Of a stretch of DNA of 64,000 bases, positions 1 through 10,223 are shown piece by piece. Source of the DNA: Pseudoduganella rivuli. GTDB lineage: Bacteria; Pseudomonadota; Gammaproteobacteria; Burkholderiales; Burkholderiaceae_D. The notes under the pieces were generated by a model. The model saw only the letters and a program-made list of their open reading frames with translations. It ran no database searches and had not been told where the DNA came from. Both the position numbers and the translations under genes were made by a program. The stretch's first letter is position 1. Every line of letters begins with the position of its first letter. The stretch covers positions 363,076-427,075 of the forward strand of contig NZ_WKJJ01000004.1 of assembly GCF_009674485.1 (NCBI RefSeq). The letters run 5' to 3'.

Positions 1-55
1 AATACATGTGCCTGGGCGGCGTCTGACTCCGGGTTAGCTTCCCGCCGCCTTTTAC

Positions 56-86
56 ACCCGCGAGCCTGCCGGTTTGCGGGTTTTTT
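56..86 (+). terminator. Rho-independent terminator of an upstream unit
   Basis: An 11-bp stem (56-66 pairing with 71-81, two G-U pairs) with a TGCC loop is followed directly by a run of six T. It ends a plus-strand transcript whose gene lies before the window. A second weaker GC hairpin (15-20 with 44-49, then TTTT) lies just upstream. Confidence 0.75.
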
Positions 87-154
87 GTTGCATTGCGGCA
101 CAAACCATACCGTAGAAATACGAACGATCGTGCTTTAAATTCCGGTTCTGTGTA

Positions 155-170
155 TAGTGTGTTTACACTA
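155..170. promoter_or_regulatory. Inverted repeat in thiolase promoter region
   Basis: TAGTGT-GTTT-ACACTA is a perfect 6-4-6 inverted repeat centred about 48 bp before the thiolase ATG. Its size and place suit an operator for a dimeric repressor. No candidate regulator is adjacent, so this is an inference from symmetry alone. Confidence 0.4.
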
Positions 171-210
171 AAGCCACCCGTGCAGCTAGCACACAGACCA
201 GGAAGACATC

Positions 211-1401
211 ATGACCCAATCCAAAGACGTCGTCATCGTTGGCGCAGCCCGTACCGCCATTGGCACTTTCGGCGGCGCACTGAAAGACTTTTCCGCATCC
301 GACCTGGCCGCCATCGCGGTCAAGGAAGCATTCGCGCGTGCCAAGGTGGAAGCCAGCGCAGCGCAGCAAATCGTGCTGGGCAACGTGATCCAGTGCGAAC
401 CGCGCGACATGTACGTCTCGCGCGTGGCCGGCATCAATGCCGGCATGGTCAAGGAATCGGCCGCGATGAACGTCAACCGCCTGTGCGGCTCCGGCCTGCA
501 AGCCATCGTGACCGCTGCCAACGCCATCCAGCTGGGCGACGCGGAAATCGCGGTCGGCGGCGGTGTGGAAACCATGAGCCGCGCCCCTTACGTGGTACAG
601 GCGGCGCGCTGGGGCGCCCGCATGGGCGACACCAAGATGCTGGACATGATGGTGGGCGCGCTGCAGGATCCGTTCGGCGCCGGCCATATGGGCATCACGG
701 CGGAAAACGTGGCGGAACTGTACAAGATTTCCCGCGAAGAGCAGGATGCGTTCGCCGCCGACAGCCAGCGTAAGGCGCTGGCCGCCATCGAAGCGGGCTA
801 CTTCAAGTCGCAAATCGTGCCGGTGGAAGTCAAGGGCCGCAAGGGCGTGACCCTGTTCGACACCGATGAACACCCGAAGGCCGGCACCACGGTGGAATCG
901 CTGGGCGCGCTGAAGCCGGCGTTCAAGAAGGAAAACGGCACCGTCACGGCGGGCAACGCGTCCGGCCTGAACGACGGCGCGGCAGCCTGCGTGCTGATGG
1001 ACGCCGCCGCCGCGTCGCGTGCCGGCTTGTCGCCGCTGGCCCGCATCGTGTCGTACGCGGTGGCCGGCGTGGAACCGTCGCTGATGGGCACCGGCCCGAT
1101 CCCGGCCGTGAAACTGGCGCTGAAGCGCGCCGGCCTGACCTTGAACGACATCGACGTGATCGAATCGAACGAAGCGTTTGCCGCGCAATCGCTGGGCGTC
1201 TGCCGTGGCCTGGACCTGGACGTGGCCCGCACCAACCCGAACGGCGGCGCCATCGCCCTGGGCCACCCGCTGGGCGCGTCCGGCGCGATCATCACCGTCA
1301 AGTGCCTGTATGAATTGCAGCGCACGCAGAAGCGCTACGGCCTGGCCACCATGTGCATCGGTGGCGGACAGGGTATCGCGGTGGTGTTCGAGCGCCTGTA
1401 A
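211..1401 (+). CDS. Acetyl-CoA C-acyltransferase (thiolase)
   Basis: A 396-aa thiolase of normal family length. It would condense two acyl-CoAs or cleave 3-ketoacyl-CoA in the cytosol. The nucleophile Cys92 lies in the NRLCGSGLQA motif, His352 in GHPLGASG and the C-terminal Cys382 in MCIGGGQG, so the catalytic set is complete. An AGGAAG ribosome site precedes the ATG. It stands alone behind a terminator and is convergent with a LysR gene whose stop codon begins on the next base. A PHA synthase and an enoyl-CoA hydratase lie 9-12 kb downstream, so supply of acetoacetyl-CoA for PHA is plausible. Degradative and biosynthetic thiolases cannot be told apart from the sequence alone. Confidence 0.93.
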   Translation: MTQSKDVVIVGAARTAIGTFGGALKDFSASDLAAIAVKEAFARAKVEASAAQQIVLGNVIQCEPRDMYVSRVAGINAGMVKESAAMNVNRLCGSGLQAIVTAANAIQLGDAEIAVGGGVETMSRAPYVVQAARWGARMGDTKMLDMMVGALQDPFGAGHMGITAENVAELYKISREEQDAFAADSQRKALAAIEAGYFKSQIVPVEVKGRKGVTLFDTDEHPKAGTTVESLGALKPAFKKENGTVTAGNASGLNDGAAACVLMDAAAASRAGLSPLARIVSYAVAGVEPSLMGTGPIPAVKLALKRAGLTLNDIDVIESNEAFAAQSLGVCRGLDLDVARTNPNGGAIALGHPLGASGAIITVKCLYELQRTQKRYGLATMCIGGGQGIAVVFERL

Positions 1402-2337
1402 TCAGCACAAAGCCCGGATATAGCGCTCGTCATGCTGGGCGCAATATCCGGCGCACGCCACGCGCGCGGCGGTCGCCGCCGCGTGCACCATCATTTCCGC
1501 ATTCGCGTGGAAACACATCGACACGATGATGGGTGGCGGTTCCGGCTGCACCGGCACTTCGATGAATTCGCCGCTGTCGAGGTAGCTGGTGACGAACAGG
1601 CTTGGGATGGCCGCAACGCCATAGCCGTCCCGCACCAGCTGCACGATGGCCGCCACCGACGGTGAACACGTGATGCGGGTGTCTTCCAGCGGCACGGCCG
1701 CCAGGTTGGCCATCTTGCTGACGATTTCCTCCAGCATGCGGTGCGGCGCCGTGCCCCGGCCGAAGGTGAGAATGGGGCGCTGCAATAGCCTCTGATTCAA
1801 TCCTTCCTTGCGCGTATCGAGCAAACCGCGCTTCGCGATCCAGTGCAGCGGGTAAATCGCCAGCGCTTCGGACACGATATCGCTGCTGTCCACGCCTTCC
1901 ACCTGCACGACAAGATCCAGTTCGCGCGCCCGCAGGCGCCGCTCCAGCACGTTGCTCATGTCGACCGCCAGGTCGATTTCCAGTTCCGGGTAATCCGCAT
2001 TGAGTTCGCGGATGTATTGCGCCAGCCAGCTGTGCACCACGGATTCGATCACCCCCAGCCGCAGCCGGCCCCGCACGGCATTGTCGCGCCGCGCCGCGCT
2101 TTGCAGGCGGCGCGTCGCATCCACCACGGCTTTCGCGTGGCTGAGCAGGAATTCCGCGTGCGCCGTCAGCCGGAAATCCTTCGACGTGCGGTCGATCAAC
2201 TCGGTTTCCAGTTCATCTTCCAGGGTCTTGATGCGCAGTGAAATCGCCGCCGGCGTGGCGTGCAATGCCTGCGCTGTGGCGCGGAAGCTACGCAATTGCG
2301 CGAGGATGACGAAGGTTTCAAGGAAGCGGGTATTCAT
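1402..2337 (-). CDS. LysR-family transcriptional regulator
   Basis: A 311-aa LysR protein. The N-terminal helix-turn-helix starts at MNTRFLETFV, with the usual pattern of a recognition helix rich in Ala and Ser followed by a linker helix. The rest is a periplasmic-binding-protein-like effector domain. The ATG at 2337 was chosen over an upstream in-frame start because the family begins at this point. It is divergent from the DUF1445/MFS/oxoprolinase genes across 157 bp, the classical arrangement for a LysR protein controlling its neighbour. Its stop abuts the thiolase stop. Confidence 0.9.
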   Translation of the reverse strand: MNTRFLETFVILAQLRSFRATAQALHATPAAISLRIKTLEDELETELIDRTSKDFRLTAHAEFLLSHAKAVVDATRRLQSAARRDNAVRGRLRLGVIESVVHSWLAQYIRELNADYPELEIDLAVDMSNVLERRLRARELDLVVQVEGVDSSDIVSEALAIYPLHWIAKRGLLDTRKEGLNQRLLQRPILTFGRGTAPHRMLEEIVSKMANLAAVPLEDTRITCSPSVAAIVQLVRDGYGVAAIPSLFVTSYLDSGEFIEVPVQPEPPPIIVSMCFHANAEMMVHAAATAARVACAGYCAQHDERYIRALC

Positions 2338-2353
2338 CGTGTAGCAAGAATAC

Positions 2354-2390
2354 CTTAACCGTACACGGGTACAAAGCACCTGCCGTTAAG
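2354..2390. promoter_or_regulatory. Divergent LysR control region
   Basis: CTTAAC (2354-2359) and GTTAAG (2385-2390) form an inverted repeat. It encloses a second small one, GTAC-ACGG-GTAC (2361-2372). Both lie between the divergent LysR gene and the DUF1445 gene and are candidate regulator sites. Confidence 0.4.
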
Positions 2391-2494
2391 AAAATCTAAT
2401 CAACAACAGCAAAAATTACTAGATGGATTGCCGCTTTGTTCACGCATATGCTGGTTGCATTGAAGAACACATTGCCAACCGAGGGAATCCAAGC

Positions 2495-3271
2495 ATGAAC
2501 ACACCAGCACAATTCCGCCAGGCCGTCCGCAACGGCGCTTTCCGCCAGCCTACGTCCGGCTATTGCGGCGATTACGCCCAGGCCAACCTGGTCATCCTGC
2601 CGCAACAGCATGCCGCCGACTTTTTGCTGTTTTGCCAGCGCAATCCCCGCGCCTGCCCGTTGCTGGCCGTGGGGGAACCGGGCCACTGGAACCTGCCGAA
2701 ACTCGGCGCCGACCTTGACATCCGCACCGATATCCCTGGCTACAACGTCTACCGCAACGGCGACCTGGCGGCGCAGCCGGGCACCTTGCATGACTTGTGG
2801 CGCGACGACCTCGTGGTGTTCGCCATCGGCTGTTCGTTCTCGTTCGAACAAATGCTGATCGACGCCGGCATCCCGCTGCGCCACGTGCAGCAGGGCCGCA
2901 ACGTCGCCATGTACCGCACCGATATCGTCAACCAGCCGGCCGGCCCGTTCGGCGGCAACCTGGTGGTGTCGATGCGGCCCATGAAAGCGTCCGATGCGAT
3001 CCGCGCGATCCAGATCACCAGCCGCTATCCGGCCGTGCATGGCGCGCCCGTGCACCTGGGCGACCCGGAACTGATCGGCATTACGAACCTTGCGCAGCCG
3101 GATTACGGCGATCCGGTCGAGATCCTGCCTGGCGAGGTGCCGGTGTTCTGGGCGTGCGGCGTGACGCCGCAGGAAGCCATCCGCCACGCGCGCCTGCCGC
3201 TCGTCATCACGCACCAGCCGGGCTTCATGCTGGTGACCGATATCCGCAACGCCGACCTGGCGGCGTTCTGA
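2495..3271 (+). CDS. DUF1445 / D-glutamate cyclase-like putative hydro-lyase
   Basis: A 258-aa protein matching the DUF1445 family (often named putative hydro-lyase). Its mitochondrial relative is D-glutamate cyclase, which interconverts D-glutamate and 5-oxo-D-proline. Conserved features include an N-terminal segment with [10 protein letters not shown], the stretch [11 protein letters not shown] and the C-terminal [12 protein letters not shown]. The ATG at 2495 is preferred over an upstream in-frame start that lies inside the control region. It heads a plus-strand group with an MFS carrier (39 bp on) and a fused 5-oxoprolinase. This supports a role in oxoproline or a related cyclic amide, but the substrate is not proven. 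Confidence 0.85.
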   Translation: MNTPAQFRQAVRNGAFRQPTSGYCGDYAQANLVILPQQHAADFLLFCQRNPRACPLLAVGEPGHWNLPKLGADLDIRTDIPGYNVYRNGDLAAQPGTLHDLWRDDLVVFAIGCSFSFEQMLIDAGIPLRHVQQGRNVAMYRTDIVNQPAGPFGGNLVVSMRPMKASDAIRAIQITSRYPAVHGAPVHLGDPELIGITNLAQPDYGDPVEILPGEVPVFWACGVTPQEAIRHARLPLVITHQPGFMLVTDIRNADLAAF

Positions 3272-3310
3272 CAGCAACCAGTAATTTATAACCACAACAA
3301 CGGAGAGATC

Positions 3311-4585
3311 ATGAATACAAGAGTACTCAGCACCACGGAACCGGCCGGCTACTTTGCCTGGTTCCATGCCCTGACGGCGAAGGAGCGCCGCACCTTCTGG
3401 AGCTGTAAGGTCGGCTATGCGCTGGACGCGATGGACACGCAATTCCTCAGCTTTGTCATTCCCACCTTGATCGCGACCTGGGGCTTGTCGAAAGGGGATG
3501 CGGGCCTGATCGGCACCGTGACCCTGCTGACGTCGGCGCTGGGTGGCTGGATCGCCGGCATCATGTCGGACCGCATCGGCCGCGTGCGCACGCTGCAAAT
3601 CACGATTCTATGGTTTGCGTTCTTCACCGTGCTGTGCGGCCTGGCACAAAACTTCACGCAATTGCTGGTGGCGCGCGGCCTGATGGGCTTCGGCATGGGG
3701 GGCGAATGGACGGCGGGCGCGATCCTGATCGGTGAAGTGATCCGCGCCAAGGACCGGGGCAAGGCGGTCGGCATGGTGCAGGCCGGGTGGGCGCTGGGCT
3801 GGGGCACGTCGGCCTTGCTGTATGCGTTGATGTTCTCGCTGCTGCCGGCCGAATGGGCGTGGCGCTCGCTGTTCCTCCTGGGTATCCTGCCGGCGCTGTT
3901 CGTGATCTTCATCCGCCGCTTTGTCGACGAGCCGGAACTGTACGTGGCGCAAAAGCAAAAAGAGGAAGACACCGCGCAACAATCCTCGTTCTGGGAAATC
4001 TTTTCGCCTTCGATGCTGAGCACCACCTTGCGTGCCGTGCTGCTGACCACCGGCGCCCAGGGCGGCTACTACGCCATCACCACATGGCTGCCGACCTTCC
4101 TGAAGACCGAGCGCCACCTGACGGTGCTGGGCACCGGCGGTTATCTCGCCATGGTGATCGTGGGGTCGTACGTCGGCTACATCGTCAGCGCCTTCCTGAC
4201 CGACCTGCTGGGCCGGAAGAAGAACTTCATCCTGTTCGCGGCCGGTTCGATGTGCATCGCTGTCGCCTATACCCGCCTGCCGGTCAACGACAACGTCATG
4301 CTGTTCCTGGGCTTCCCGCTGGGCTTCTTCGTGTCCGGCGTGTTCAGCGGCATGGGCGCCTTCCTCACTGAATTGTTCCCGACCCGTATCCGTGGTTCCG
4401 GCCAGGGCTTCAGCTACAACATGGGCCGCGCAGTCGGTTCGCTGTTCCCGCTGATGATCGGCCTGGCCAGCAAGGATATGGCGCTGGGCGAAACCATCGG
4501 CATCTTCGCCGGCATAGCCTACGGCGTGATGATGCTGGCGGCGCTGACGTTGCCGGAAACCGCCGGTAAAAAGCTGGAAAACTAA
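3311..4585 (+). CDS. MFS transporter, sialate/lactate-proton symporter-like
   Basis: A 424-aa, 12-helix major facilitator. The helix 2-3 loop carries GWIAGIMSDRIGR, and the second-half counterpart DLLGRKKNF is present. Length and pattern (GGEWTAGAILIGEVI after helix 4) fit the SHS/metabolite:H+ symporter branch of the inner membrane. A GGAGAG ribosome site lies 8 bp before the ATG. It sits between the DUF1445 and oxoprolinase genes, so it probably imports their substrate. Confidence 0.88.
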   Translation: MNTRVLSTTEPAGYFAWFHALTAKERRTFWSCKVGYALDAMDTQFLSFVIPTLIATWGLSKGDAGLIGTVTLLTSALGGWIAGIMSDRIGRVRTLQITILWFAFFTVLCGLAQNFTQLLVARGLMGFGMGGEWTAGAILIGEVIRAKDRGKAVGMVQAGWALGWGTSALLYALMFSLLPAEWAWRSLFLLGILPALFVIFIRRFVDEPELYVAQKQKEEDTAQQSSFWEIFSPSMLSTTLRAVLLTTGAQGGYYAITTWLPTFLKTERHLTVLGTGGYLAMVIVGSYVGYIVSAFLTDLLGRKKNFILFAAGSMCIAVAYTRLPVNDNVMLFLGFPLGFFVSGVFSGMGAFLTELFPTRIRGSGQGFSYNMGRAVGSLFPLMIGLASKDMALGETIGIFAGIAYGVMMLAALTLPETAGKKLEN

Positions 4586-4606
4586 GTAAGAAACGAGAGA
4601 CTCATC

Positions 4607-7600
4607 ATGAAAAACGACATCCCCGTACAACAACTGCGCTGGCAATTCTGGGTCGACCGCGGCGGCACCTTCACCGATATCGTGGCGCGCCGCCCGGACG
4701 GCAAGCTGGTGACCCATAAACTGCTGTCGGAATGCCCGGAACGCTACAGCGACGCCGTCACCCAGGGCATGCGCGACTTGCTGGGATTGCAGCCTGGCGA
4801 CGCGCTGCCGGCCGACCAGATCGACGTCATCAAGATGGGTACGACGGTCGCCACCAACGCGCTGCTGGAACGCAAGGGCGCCCGCACTGCGCTGGCGATC
4901 ACGCGGGGCTTTGCCGACCAGCTGCGCATCGGCTACCAGGACCGCCCGGACATCTTCGCCATGAAGATCGCGCTGCCGGACCTGATTTACGACGATGTCA
5001 TCGAGATCGACGAACGCATCGGCGCCCACGGCGAAGTGCTGGCAGCACCGGATGAGGCGGTGCTGCGGCGCCAGTTCCAGAGCTTGCGCGAACAGGGCGT
5101 CGACGCGATTGCGATCGTGCTGATGCATGCTTACCGCTATCCGCAACATGAACGCCGCCTGCAGGCGCTGGCACAGGAAGCGGGTTTTACGCAGATTTCC
5201 GTCAGCCACCAGGTCAGCCCGCTGATGAAAATCGTGGGCCGGGGCGACACCACGGTGGTCGATGCCTACCTGTCGCCCGTGCTGCGCGATTACGTGTCCC
5301 GCGTGCAGTCGGAAACGGGTGACGTGCGCCTGATGTTCATGCAGTCGAATGGCGGCCTGACGGAAGCGTCGCGCTTCCAGGGCAAGGATGCGATCCTGTC
5401 CGGCCCGGCGGGCGGCATTGTCGGCGCCGTGAAAAGCTGTGAAGCCATCGGCCTGAACCAGGTTATCGGCTTCGACATGGGCGGCACGTCGACCGACGTG
5501 GCGCATTACGACGGCGCTTATGAACGCGTGTTTGAAACCGTGGTGGCCGGCGTGCGGGTGCGCGCCCCGATGATGCACATCCACACGGTGGCGGCGGGCG
5601 GCGGTTCCGTGTGCAGCTTCGAACACGGGCGCTTCAAGGTGGGACCGGAATCGGCCGGCGCCAATCCAGGCCCGGCCAGCTACCGCAAGGGCGGCCCGCT
5701 GACGGTCACCGATTGCAACGTCATGCTGGGCCGCATCCAGCCGGCGCATTTCCCCCGCGTGTTCGGCCCGAACGGCGACCAGCCGCTGGATGTGGACGTG
5801 GTGCGCCAGCGCTTTACCGAACTGGCGGACAAAATTGCCCGCGAAACCGGCACGGTATTGACGCCGTCCGCCGTGGCCGACGGCTTCCTGTCGGTGGCGG
5901 TCGACAACATGGCGCAAGCCATCAAGTCGATTTCCGTCGAGCGTGGCTACGACGTCAGCAACTACGCGATGTGCTGCTTCGGCGGCGCCGGTGGCCAGCA
6001 TGCGTGCCGCGTGGCCGACGTGCTGGGCATGACGCGCATCGTGATCCATCCGTTTGCCGGCGTGCTGTCCGCGTTCGGCATGGGCCTGGCCGATATCCGC
6101 ACCATGCGCGAAGCGGCGGTGGAACAGGTGCTGTCCGACGCCACCCTGGCGCTGCTGGCACCCACCATGGCCGGCCTGGCCCGTACCGCCACGGCGGAAC
6201 TGGCGGCGCAGCAGGTGCCGCTCGACCAGATCAAGGTCGAACTGTGCGCCCGTGTGAAATACGAAGACAGCGATTCCGCCTTCGTGATTCCGTTCGGCCA
6301 CGATGCCGACATGCGGGCCGCGTTTGCCCGCCAATATAAAGCCCGTTTCGGTTTCGTCATGGAAGACCAGCCATTGGTGATCGAATCCGTGTCGGCCGAA
6401 GCGATCGGCGCGGGCGACGGCGCCGGCTTTGCCATCGACGTGCCGTCGGCCGACGTGACCAGTACCGGCAGCGATGCGTCGGACATGGTGCAAAGCTATG
6501 TCAATGGCGAGACCATGGCGATTCCGCTGCACGTGCGCTCCGCGCTGGCGGTCGGCGATGAAGTGGTGGGCCCGGCCCTGATCCGCGAACAAATCGCCAC
6601 CACCGTGGTTGACGCGGGATGGACCGCCACCGTGCTGCCGGATTACACACTGTCGCTGCAGCGCACCGGCATGGCCGGCAGCGCGCACCGCATCACGACG
6701 GCGGTGCACCCGATTCACCTGGAAATCTTCAACAACCTGTTCATGGCGATCGCGCGCCAGATGGGCACGACCCTGGAAAACACGGCGTATTCCGTCAACA
6801 TGAAGGAGCGGCTGGACTTTTCCTGCGCCGTGTTCGACCGCCACGGCAACCTGATCGCCAACGCGCCGCACATTCCCGTGCACCTGGGCTCGATGAGCGA
6901 CAGCGTGCAGTGCGTGATCCGCCAGCATGCGGGCAAGATGGCGCCGGGCGACGCCTACGCATTGAACGTGCCGTACAACGGCGGCACCCATTTGCCGGAC
7001 ATTACGGTCGTCAGCCCCGTGTTTGGCGCCGACCGCGGCCCGGGCGCGCAACCCGTGTTTTATGTGGCGGCGCGCGGCCACCATGGCGACGTGGGCGGCA
7101 TCACGCCCGGTTCCATGCCGCCCAACAGCACCACCATCGACGAGGAAGGCGTGCTGCTCGATAACGTCAAGATCGTCGAAGGCGGCGTGTTCCTGGAGCC
7201 GCTGGTGCGCAGCCTGTTCGGCGCGGGTCCGTGGCCGGCCCGCAATATCGACCAGAATATCGCGGACCTGATCGCCCAGCTGGGCGCGTGCGAAACCGGC
7301 GCCAACGAGTTGCTGAAGGCCGTCGGCCGCTATGGCGAAGACGTGGTGCTGGCCTACATGCAGCACGTGCAGGACAACGCGGAAGCGGCCGTGCGCAAGG
7401 CCATCTCGAACCTGCGCGACGCCAGCTTTGCCTATGAAATGGATGACGGCGCCGTGCTGAAAGTCCGTCTGGCCATCGACCACGCCAGCCGCAGCGCCAC
7501 GGTGGACTTCACGGGCACCAGCACGCAGCGTCCGACCAATTTCAACGCGCCGCTGTCGGTCTGCAAGGCCGCCGTGCTGTACGTGTTCCGCACGCTGCTC

Positions 7601-8242
7601 GATACGGATATCCCGATGAACGAAGGGGTGTTGAAGCCACTGAACCTGATCGTGCCGGAAGGCTCGATGCTCAATCCCCGCTATCCGGCCGCCGTGGTGG
7701 CGGGCAACGTGGAAGTGTCGCAATACGTGACCGATGCGCTGTACGGCGCGCTGGGCGTGATGGCGGCGTCGCAGGGCACGATGAACAATTTCACGTTCGG
7801 CAACAGCGAGCACCAGTATTACGAAACCATTGCCGGCGGTTCCGGCGCGGGACCGGGTTTTGACGGCACGTCCGCCGTGCAGACGCACATGACGAATTCG
7901 CGCATGACGGACCCGGAAGTGCTGGAGTGGCGTTTCCCGGTGCTGGTGGAAACCCATGCGATCCGGCGCGGCAGCGGCGGCGCGGGCAAGCACACGGGCG
8001 GCGATGGCGCGCTGCGCCGCATCCGCTTCCTGGAAAAGATGACTGCCAATATCCTGGCGGGCCACCGCCGCATCGCCCCGTTCGGGCTCGATGGCGCACA
8101 ACCCGGCGCGCTGGGACGCAACTGGGTGGAACGCGGCAATGGCGCGGTCGAGCACTTCGGCGCCACCCACACGGCCGACATGGAAGCGGGCGACGTGTTT
8201 GCCATCGAAACGCCGGGCGGCGGCGGCTACGGCAAGATTTGA
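4607..8242 (+). CDS. Fused 5-oxoprolinase (hydantoinase A + B)
   Basis: A 1211-aa protein of the full length of ATP-dependent 5-oxoprolinases. The first part (about 10-700) is HyuA-like, with [19 protein letters not shown] at its start and the second ATP-grasp element [16 protein letters not shown] near 290. The last part (about 700-1205) is HyuB-like, starting at [18 protein letters not shown] and ending GGGGYGK. Known members hydrolyse 5-oxoproline to glutamate with ATP, and close relatives act on hydantoins or acetophenone-type substrates. With a DUF1445 cyclase-like protein upstream, the pair could convert D-glutamate or oxoproline to glutamate. This is an inference. Confidence 0.9.
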   Translation: MKNDIPVQQLRWQFWVDRGGTFTDIVARRPDGKLVTHKLLSECPERYSDAVTQGMRDLLGLQPGDALPADQIDVIKMGTTVATNALLERKGARTALAITRGFADQLRIGYQDRPDIFAMKIALPDLIYDDVIEIDERIGAHGEVLAAPDEAVLRRQFQSLREQGVDAIAIVLMHAYRYPQHERRLQALAQEAGFTQISVSHQVSPLMKIVGRGDTTVVDAYLSPVLRDYVSRVQSETGDVRLMFMQSNGGLTEASRFQGKDAILSGPAGGIVGAVKSCEAIGLNQVIGFDMGGTSTDVAHYDGAYERVFETVVAGVRVRAPMMHIHTVAAGGGSVCSFEHGRFKVGPESAGANPGPASYRKGGPLTVTDCNVMLGRIQPAHFPRVFGPNGDQPLDVDVVRQRFTELADKIARETGTVLTPSAVADGFLSVAVDNMAQAIKSISVERGYDVSNYAMCCFGGAGGQHACRVADVLGMTRIVIHPFAGVLSAFGMGLADIRTMREAAVEQVLSDATLALLAPTMAGLARTATAELAAQQVPLDQIKVELCARVKYEDSDSAFVIPFGHDADMRAAFARQYKARFGFVMEDQPLVIESVSAEAIGAGDGAGFAIDVPSADVTSTGSDASDMVQSYVNGETMAIPLHVRSALAVGDEVVGPALIREQIATTVVDAGWTATVLPDYTLSLQRTGMAGSAHRITTAVHPIHLEIFNNLFMAIARQMGTTLENTAYSVNMKERLDFSCAVFDRHGNLIANAPHIPVHLGSMSDSVQCVIRQHAGKMAPGDAYALNVPYNGGTHLPDITVVSPVFGADRGPGAQPVFYVAARGHHGDVGGITPGSMPPNSTTIDEEGVLLDNVKIVEGGVFLEPLVRSLFGAGPWPARNIDQNIADLIAQLGACETGANELLKAVGRYGEDVVLAYMQHVQDNAEAAVRKAISNLRDASFAYEMDDGAVLKVRLAIDHASRSATVDFTGTSTQRPTNFNAPLSVCKAAVLYVFRTLLDTDIPMNEGVLKPLNLIVPEGSMLNPRYPAAVVAGNVEVSQYVTDALYGALGVMAASQGTMNNFTFGNSEHQYYETIAGGSGAGPGFDGTSAVQTHMTNSRMTDPEVLEWRFPVLVETHAIRRGSGGAGKHTGGDGALRRIRFLEKMTANILAGHRRIAPFGLDGAQPGALGRNWVERGNGAVEHFGATHTADMEAGDVFAIETPGGGGYGKI

Positions 8243-8252
8243 CATAGCAATG

Positions 8253-8279
8253 CAGTAAAGCAGTAAATCAGTAAATCAG
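8253..8279. repeat. Short tandem repeat, 8-bp CAGTAAA(T/G) units
   Basis: Three full 8-bp units of CAGTAAA plus G or T and a partial fourth lie between the oxoprolinase stop and a hairpin. It could be slippage-generated and has no recognised function. Confidence 0.6.
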
Positions 8280-8301
8280 GCGGGGTTGTGCCAACCCCGC
8301 C
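8279..8301 (+). terminator. Strong hairpin between oxoprolinase and porin
   Basis: GGCGGGGTTG-TGC-CAACCCCGCC is a perfect 10-bp stem with a 3-nt loop. No T-run follows, so it is either an imperfect terminator or a processing or stabilising hairpin that separates expression of the catabolic genes from the porin. Confidence 0.55.
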
Positions 8302-8330
8302 ATTCCCTCACTTTCCGATACTTATAAAAA

Positions 8331-9404
8331 ATGAAAAAAACTATGCTTGCGCTCGTGCTGGGCGCATCGGCGGGAGTCGTTGCATCTTCGGCAACTGCAC
8401 AAACCAATGTCACGGTCTATGGCGTGGTCGATATGGCCATCGTCCGCGAATCCGGCGGCGCGGCTGGCGCCGTCACCAAGCTCACCAGCGGCGTGGCGTC
8501 CGGTTCCCGCCTGGGTTTCAAGGGCAGCGAAGAATTGGGCAATGGCCTGTCCGCCATCTTCCTGCTGGAAAACGGCTTCCAGGCCGATACCGGCGCCATG
8601 GGGCAGGGCGGTTTGCTGTTCGGCCGCCAGGCCTATGTCGGCCTGCGCAGCGATGCGGGCACGCTGACGCTGGGGCGCCAATACACGCCGCAATACCTGG
8701 CGGTGGCGGTAGCCGATCCATTCGGCTCCGGCATGGCTGGCGACACGAAAAACCTGATGACGGCGACCGGTAACAGCGCCAGCCGCATGGACAATTCCGT
8801 CAAATACCAGTCGCCTGCCGTCGCCGGCTTCAGCGCGGAAGCCGTCTATGGCGCGGGCGAGGTGGCGGGCGATTCGGCCGCCGGCCGCCAGTTGGGCGCA
8901 GGGCTGTCGTACGTGCGGGGGCCGCTCACCATGAAACTGGCGCACCACCACCGCGACAACAATACCGCCACCGTGAAAAACCTGGGCAGCGCGCGCAATA
9001 CCGTGGCCACCGCTGTTTATGACGCGGGTTTCATGAAGGCGCACCTGGCCTATGGCGTCGACGAAGGCGTCAACAGCGCACTGCCGCGCAACAGCGCCAG
9101 TCCGTATGGCGTCGCGGTCACCCCGTCGACCGACAGCCGTGTGCTGCTGCTGGGCGCCACCGTGCCGTGCGGGCAGCACGTGTTGCTGGCGTCGTGGATC
9201 CACAAGGACGACCGGACCAGCCGTGACCAGGATGCCACACAACTGGCGCTGGGTTACCGTTATCTGTTGTCAAAACGCACGGATTTGTACTTGGCGGCAG
9301 CCCATATCCGCAACCGCAACGGCGCCGCATATACTGTGGGCAGCGCGATCGAAGCCGGTACAGGCAATCGCGCCGTCAACCTGGGGATGCGTCACAACTT
9401 CTGA
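8331..9404 (+). CDS. Outer-membrane porin (Gram-negative general porin)
   Basis: A 357-aa betaproteobacterial trimeric porin. It has a cleavable signal (about 1-24, ending ATAQT), then the diagnostic first strand VTVYGVVDMAIVRESGG. Next comes the SRLGFKGSEELGNGLSAIFLLENGF segment and a C-terminal strand ending in Phe (LGMRHNF), required for assembly. It follows the oxoprolinase genes after a hairpin and may serve uptake of the same solutes, although general porins are not substrate-specific. Confidence 0.93.
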   Translation: MKKTMLALVLGASAGVVASSATAQTNVTVYGVVDMAIVRESGGAAGAVTKLTSGVASGSRLGFKGSEELGNGLSAIFLLENGFQADTGAMGQGGLLFGRQAYVGLRSDAGTLTLGRQYTPQYLAVAVADPFGSGMAGDTKNLMTATGNSASRMDNSVKYQSPAVAGFSAEAVYGAGEVAGDSAAGRQLGAGLSYVRGPLTMKLAHHHRDNNTATVKNLGSARNTVATAVYDAGFMKAHLAYGVDEGVNSALPRNSASPYGVAVTPSTDSRVLLLGATVPCGQHVLLASWIHKDDRTSRDQDATQLALGYRYLLSKRTDLYLAAAHIRNRNGAAYTVGSAIEAGTGNRAVNLGMRHNF

Positions 9405-9432
9405 GGACAACGTCGAATAAAAGGGGAGCGAC

Positions 9433-9912
9433 ATGGTACAACGCAGGCAAATTCTTGCGGCCGGTGTATTGGGCACTTTATTGGTGACTGCCGGGAGCAA
9501 CGTGGCATGGGCCGCGGAAAAGGGCACGGCCGATGAAGCGGTGGCGATGGTCAAGCGGGCGGCCGAATTCCTGAAAAAGAATGGCAAGGACAAGGCGCTG
9601 GCCGAGTTCAACAACCCGAAGGGCGCCTTTATTGAAAAAGACTTGTACATCTTTGCCTTCGGCGCCAACGGCGACGGTGTCGAACTGGCCAACGGCGTCA
9701 ATCCCAAGCTGGTGGGCAAGAACGTGCTGGAAATGAAGGATGCCGACGGCAAGTACCTGATCAAGGATATCCTGAAAATCGGCATGAGCAAGGAGGGGAA
9801 AGGCTGGATTGATTACAAATGGCCTAACCCCGCCAGCGGCACGCTGGACGCCAAGCGCACCTACATCGAACGGGTCGAGGATGTGATCCTCGGGTGCGGT
9901 ATTTACCGCTGA
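9433..9912 (+). CDS. Periplasmic single Cache-domain protein
   Basis: A 159-aa protein. The N-terminal RR-containing signal sequence ends near AWA-AE at residue 33. The remainder is a small Cache-type sensor fold with DLYIFAFGANGDGVELANG and GWIDYKWPNP. Such stand-alone Cache proteins are soluble periplasmic ligand binders in betaproteobacteria. It is separated from the porin by 28 bp and probably cotranscribed. No output domain is attached, so any signalling partner is elsewhere. Confidence 0.85.
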   Translation: MVQRRQILAAGVLGTLLVTAGSNVAWAAEKGTADEAVAMVKRAAEFLKKNGKDKALAEFNNPKGAFIEKDLYIFAFGANGDGVELANGVNPKLVGKNVLEMKDADGKYLIKDILKIGMSKEGKGWIDYKWPNPASGTLDAKRTYIERVEDVILGCGIYR

Positions 9913-9920
9913 GCCCGTGC

Positions 9921-9949
9921 CTGGCGCCTGGCTGCAATTAGGGCGCCAG
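9921..9949. terminator. Bidirectional hairpin
   Basis: CTGGCGCC (9921-9928) and GGCGCCAG (9942-9949) form a perfect 8-bp stem between the convergent Cache gene and a short minus-strand gene. There is no clear T-run on either side. Confidence 0.5.
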
Positions 9950-9951
9950 AC

Positions 9952-10113
9952 TCAGTGACGGCGCGCCTGCTTCTTGCCGCCGCCCGCGCCTTCGCCTTTC
10001 TTGGCTTTGGTGTGGCTGGCGGCGTCCTTGCCTGATTTCTTGGGCTCCTGTTCCGCCGACGCCCGGTTACCCGTGGCGTCGGACTGGCGGTTTTGCGTGT
10101 TTTGCTTAGGCAT
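9952..10113 (-). CDS. Small Lys-rich hypothetical protein
   Basis: A 53-aa very basic, low-complexity protein starting MPKQNTQNRQ, with many Lys, Gly, Ala and Gln residues and ending KKQARRH. GGAG stands 6 bp before the ATG. No domain is recognised. Composition suggests a disordered stress-type or nucleic-acid-associated peptide, but this is only a guess. Confidence 0.6.
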   Translation of the reverse strand: MPKQNTQNRQSDATGNRASAEQEPKKSGKDAASHTKAKKGEGAGGGKKQARRH

Positions 10114-10223
10114 GGTGATTCTCCGATTGAGGTGGAAGATGCCTTGTATCTTAGGCCGATGGCGGCCCAGGCCTGTCAGTGCATAACGCTTGCTGCTGTA
10201 GGACGGCTCCCTGCGGGCCCTGG

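Noticed and set aside
14..53. GC hairpin with a T-arm-like CGGG-TTAGCTT-CCCG, possible tRNA or tmRNA end
   Set aside because: The loop is not TTCRANY, no acceptor stem or CCA end can be built, and it is followed by a normal terminator.
3608..8245. 1545-codon open frame on the minus strand
   Set aside because: It is the shadow of the MFS and oxoprolinase genes in GC-rich DNA; His/Arg/Gln-rich, no start signal, no motif.
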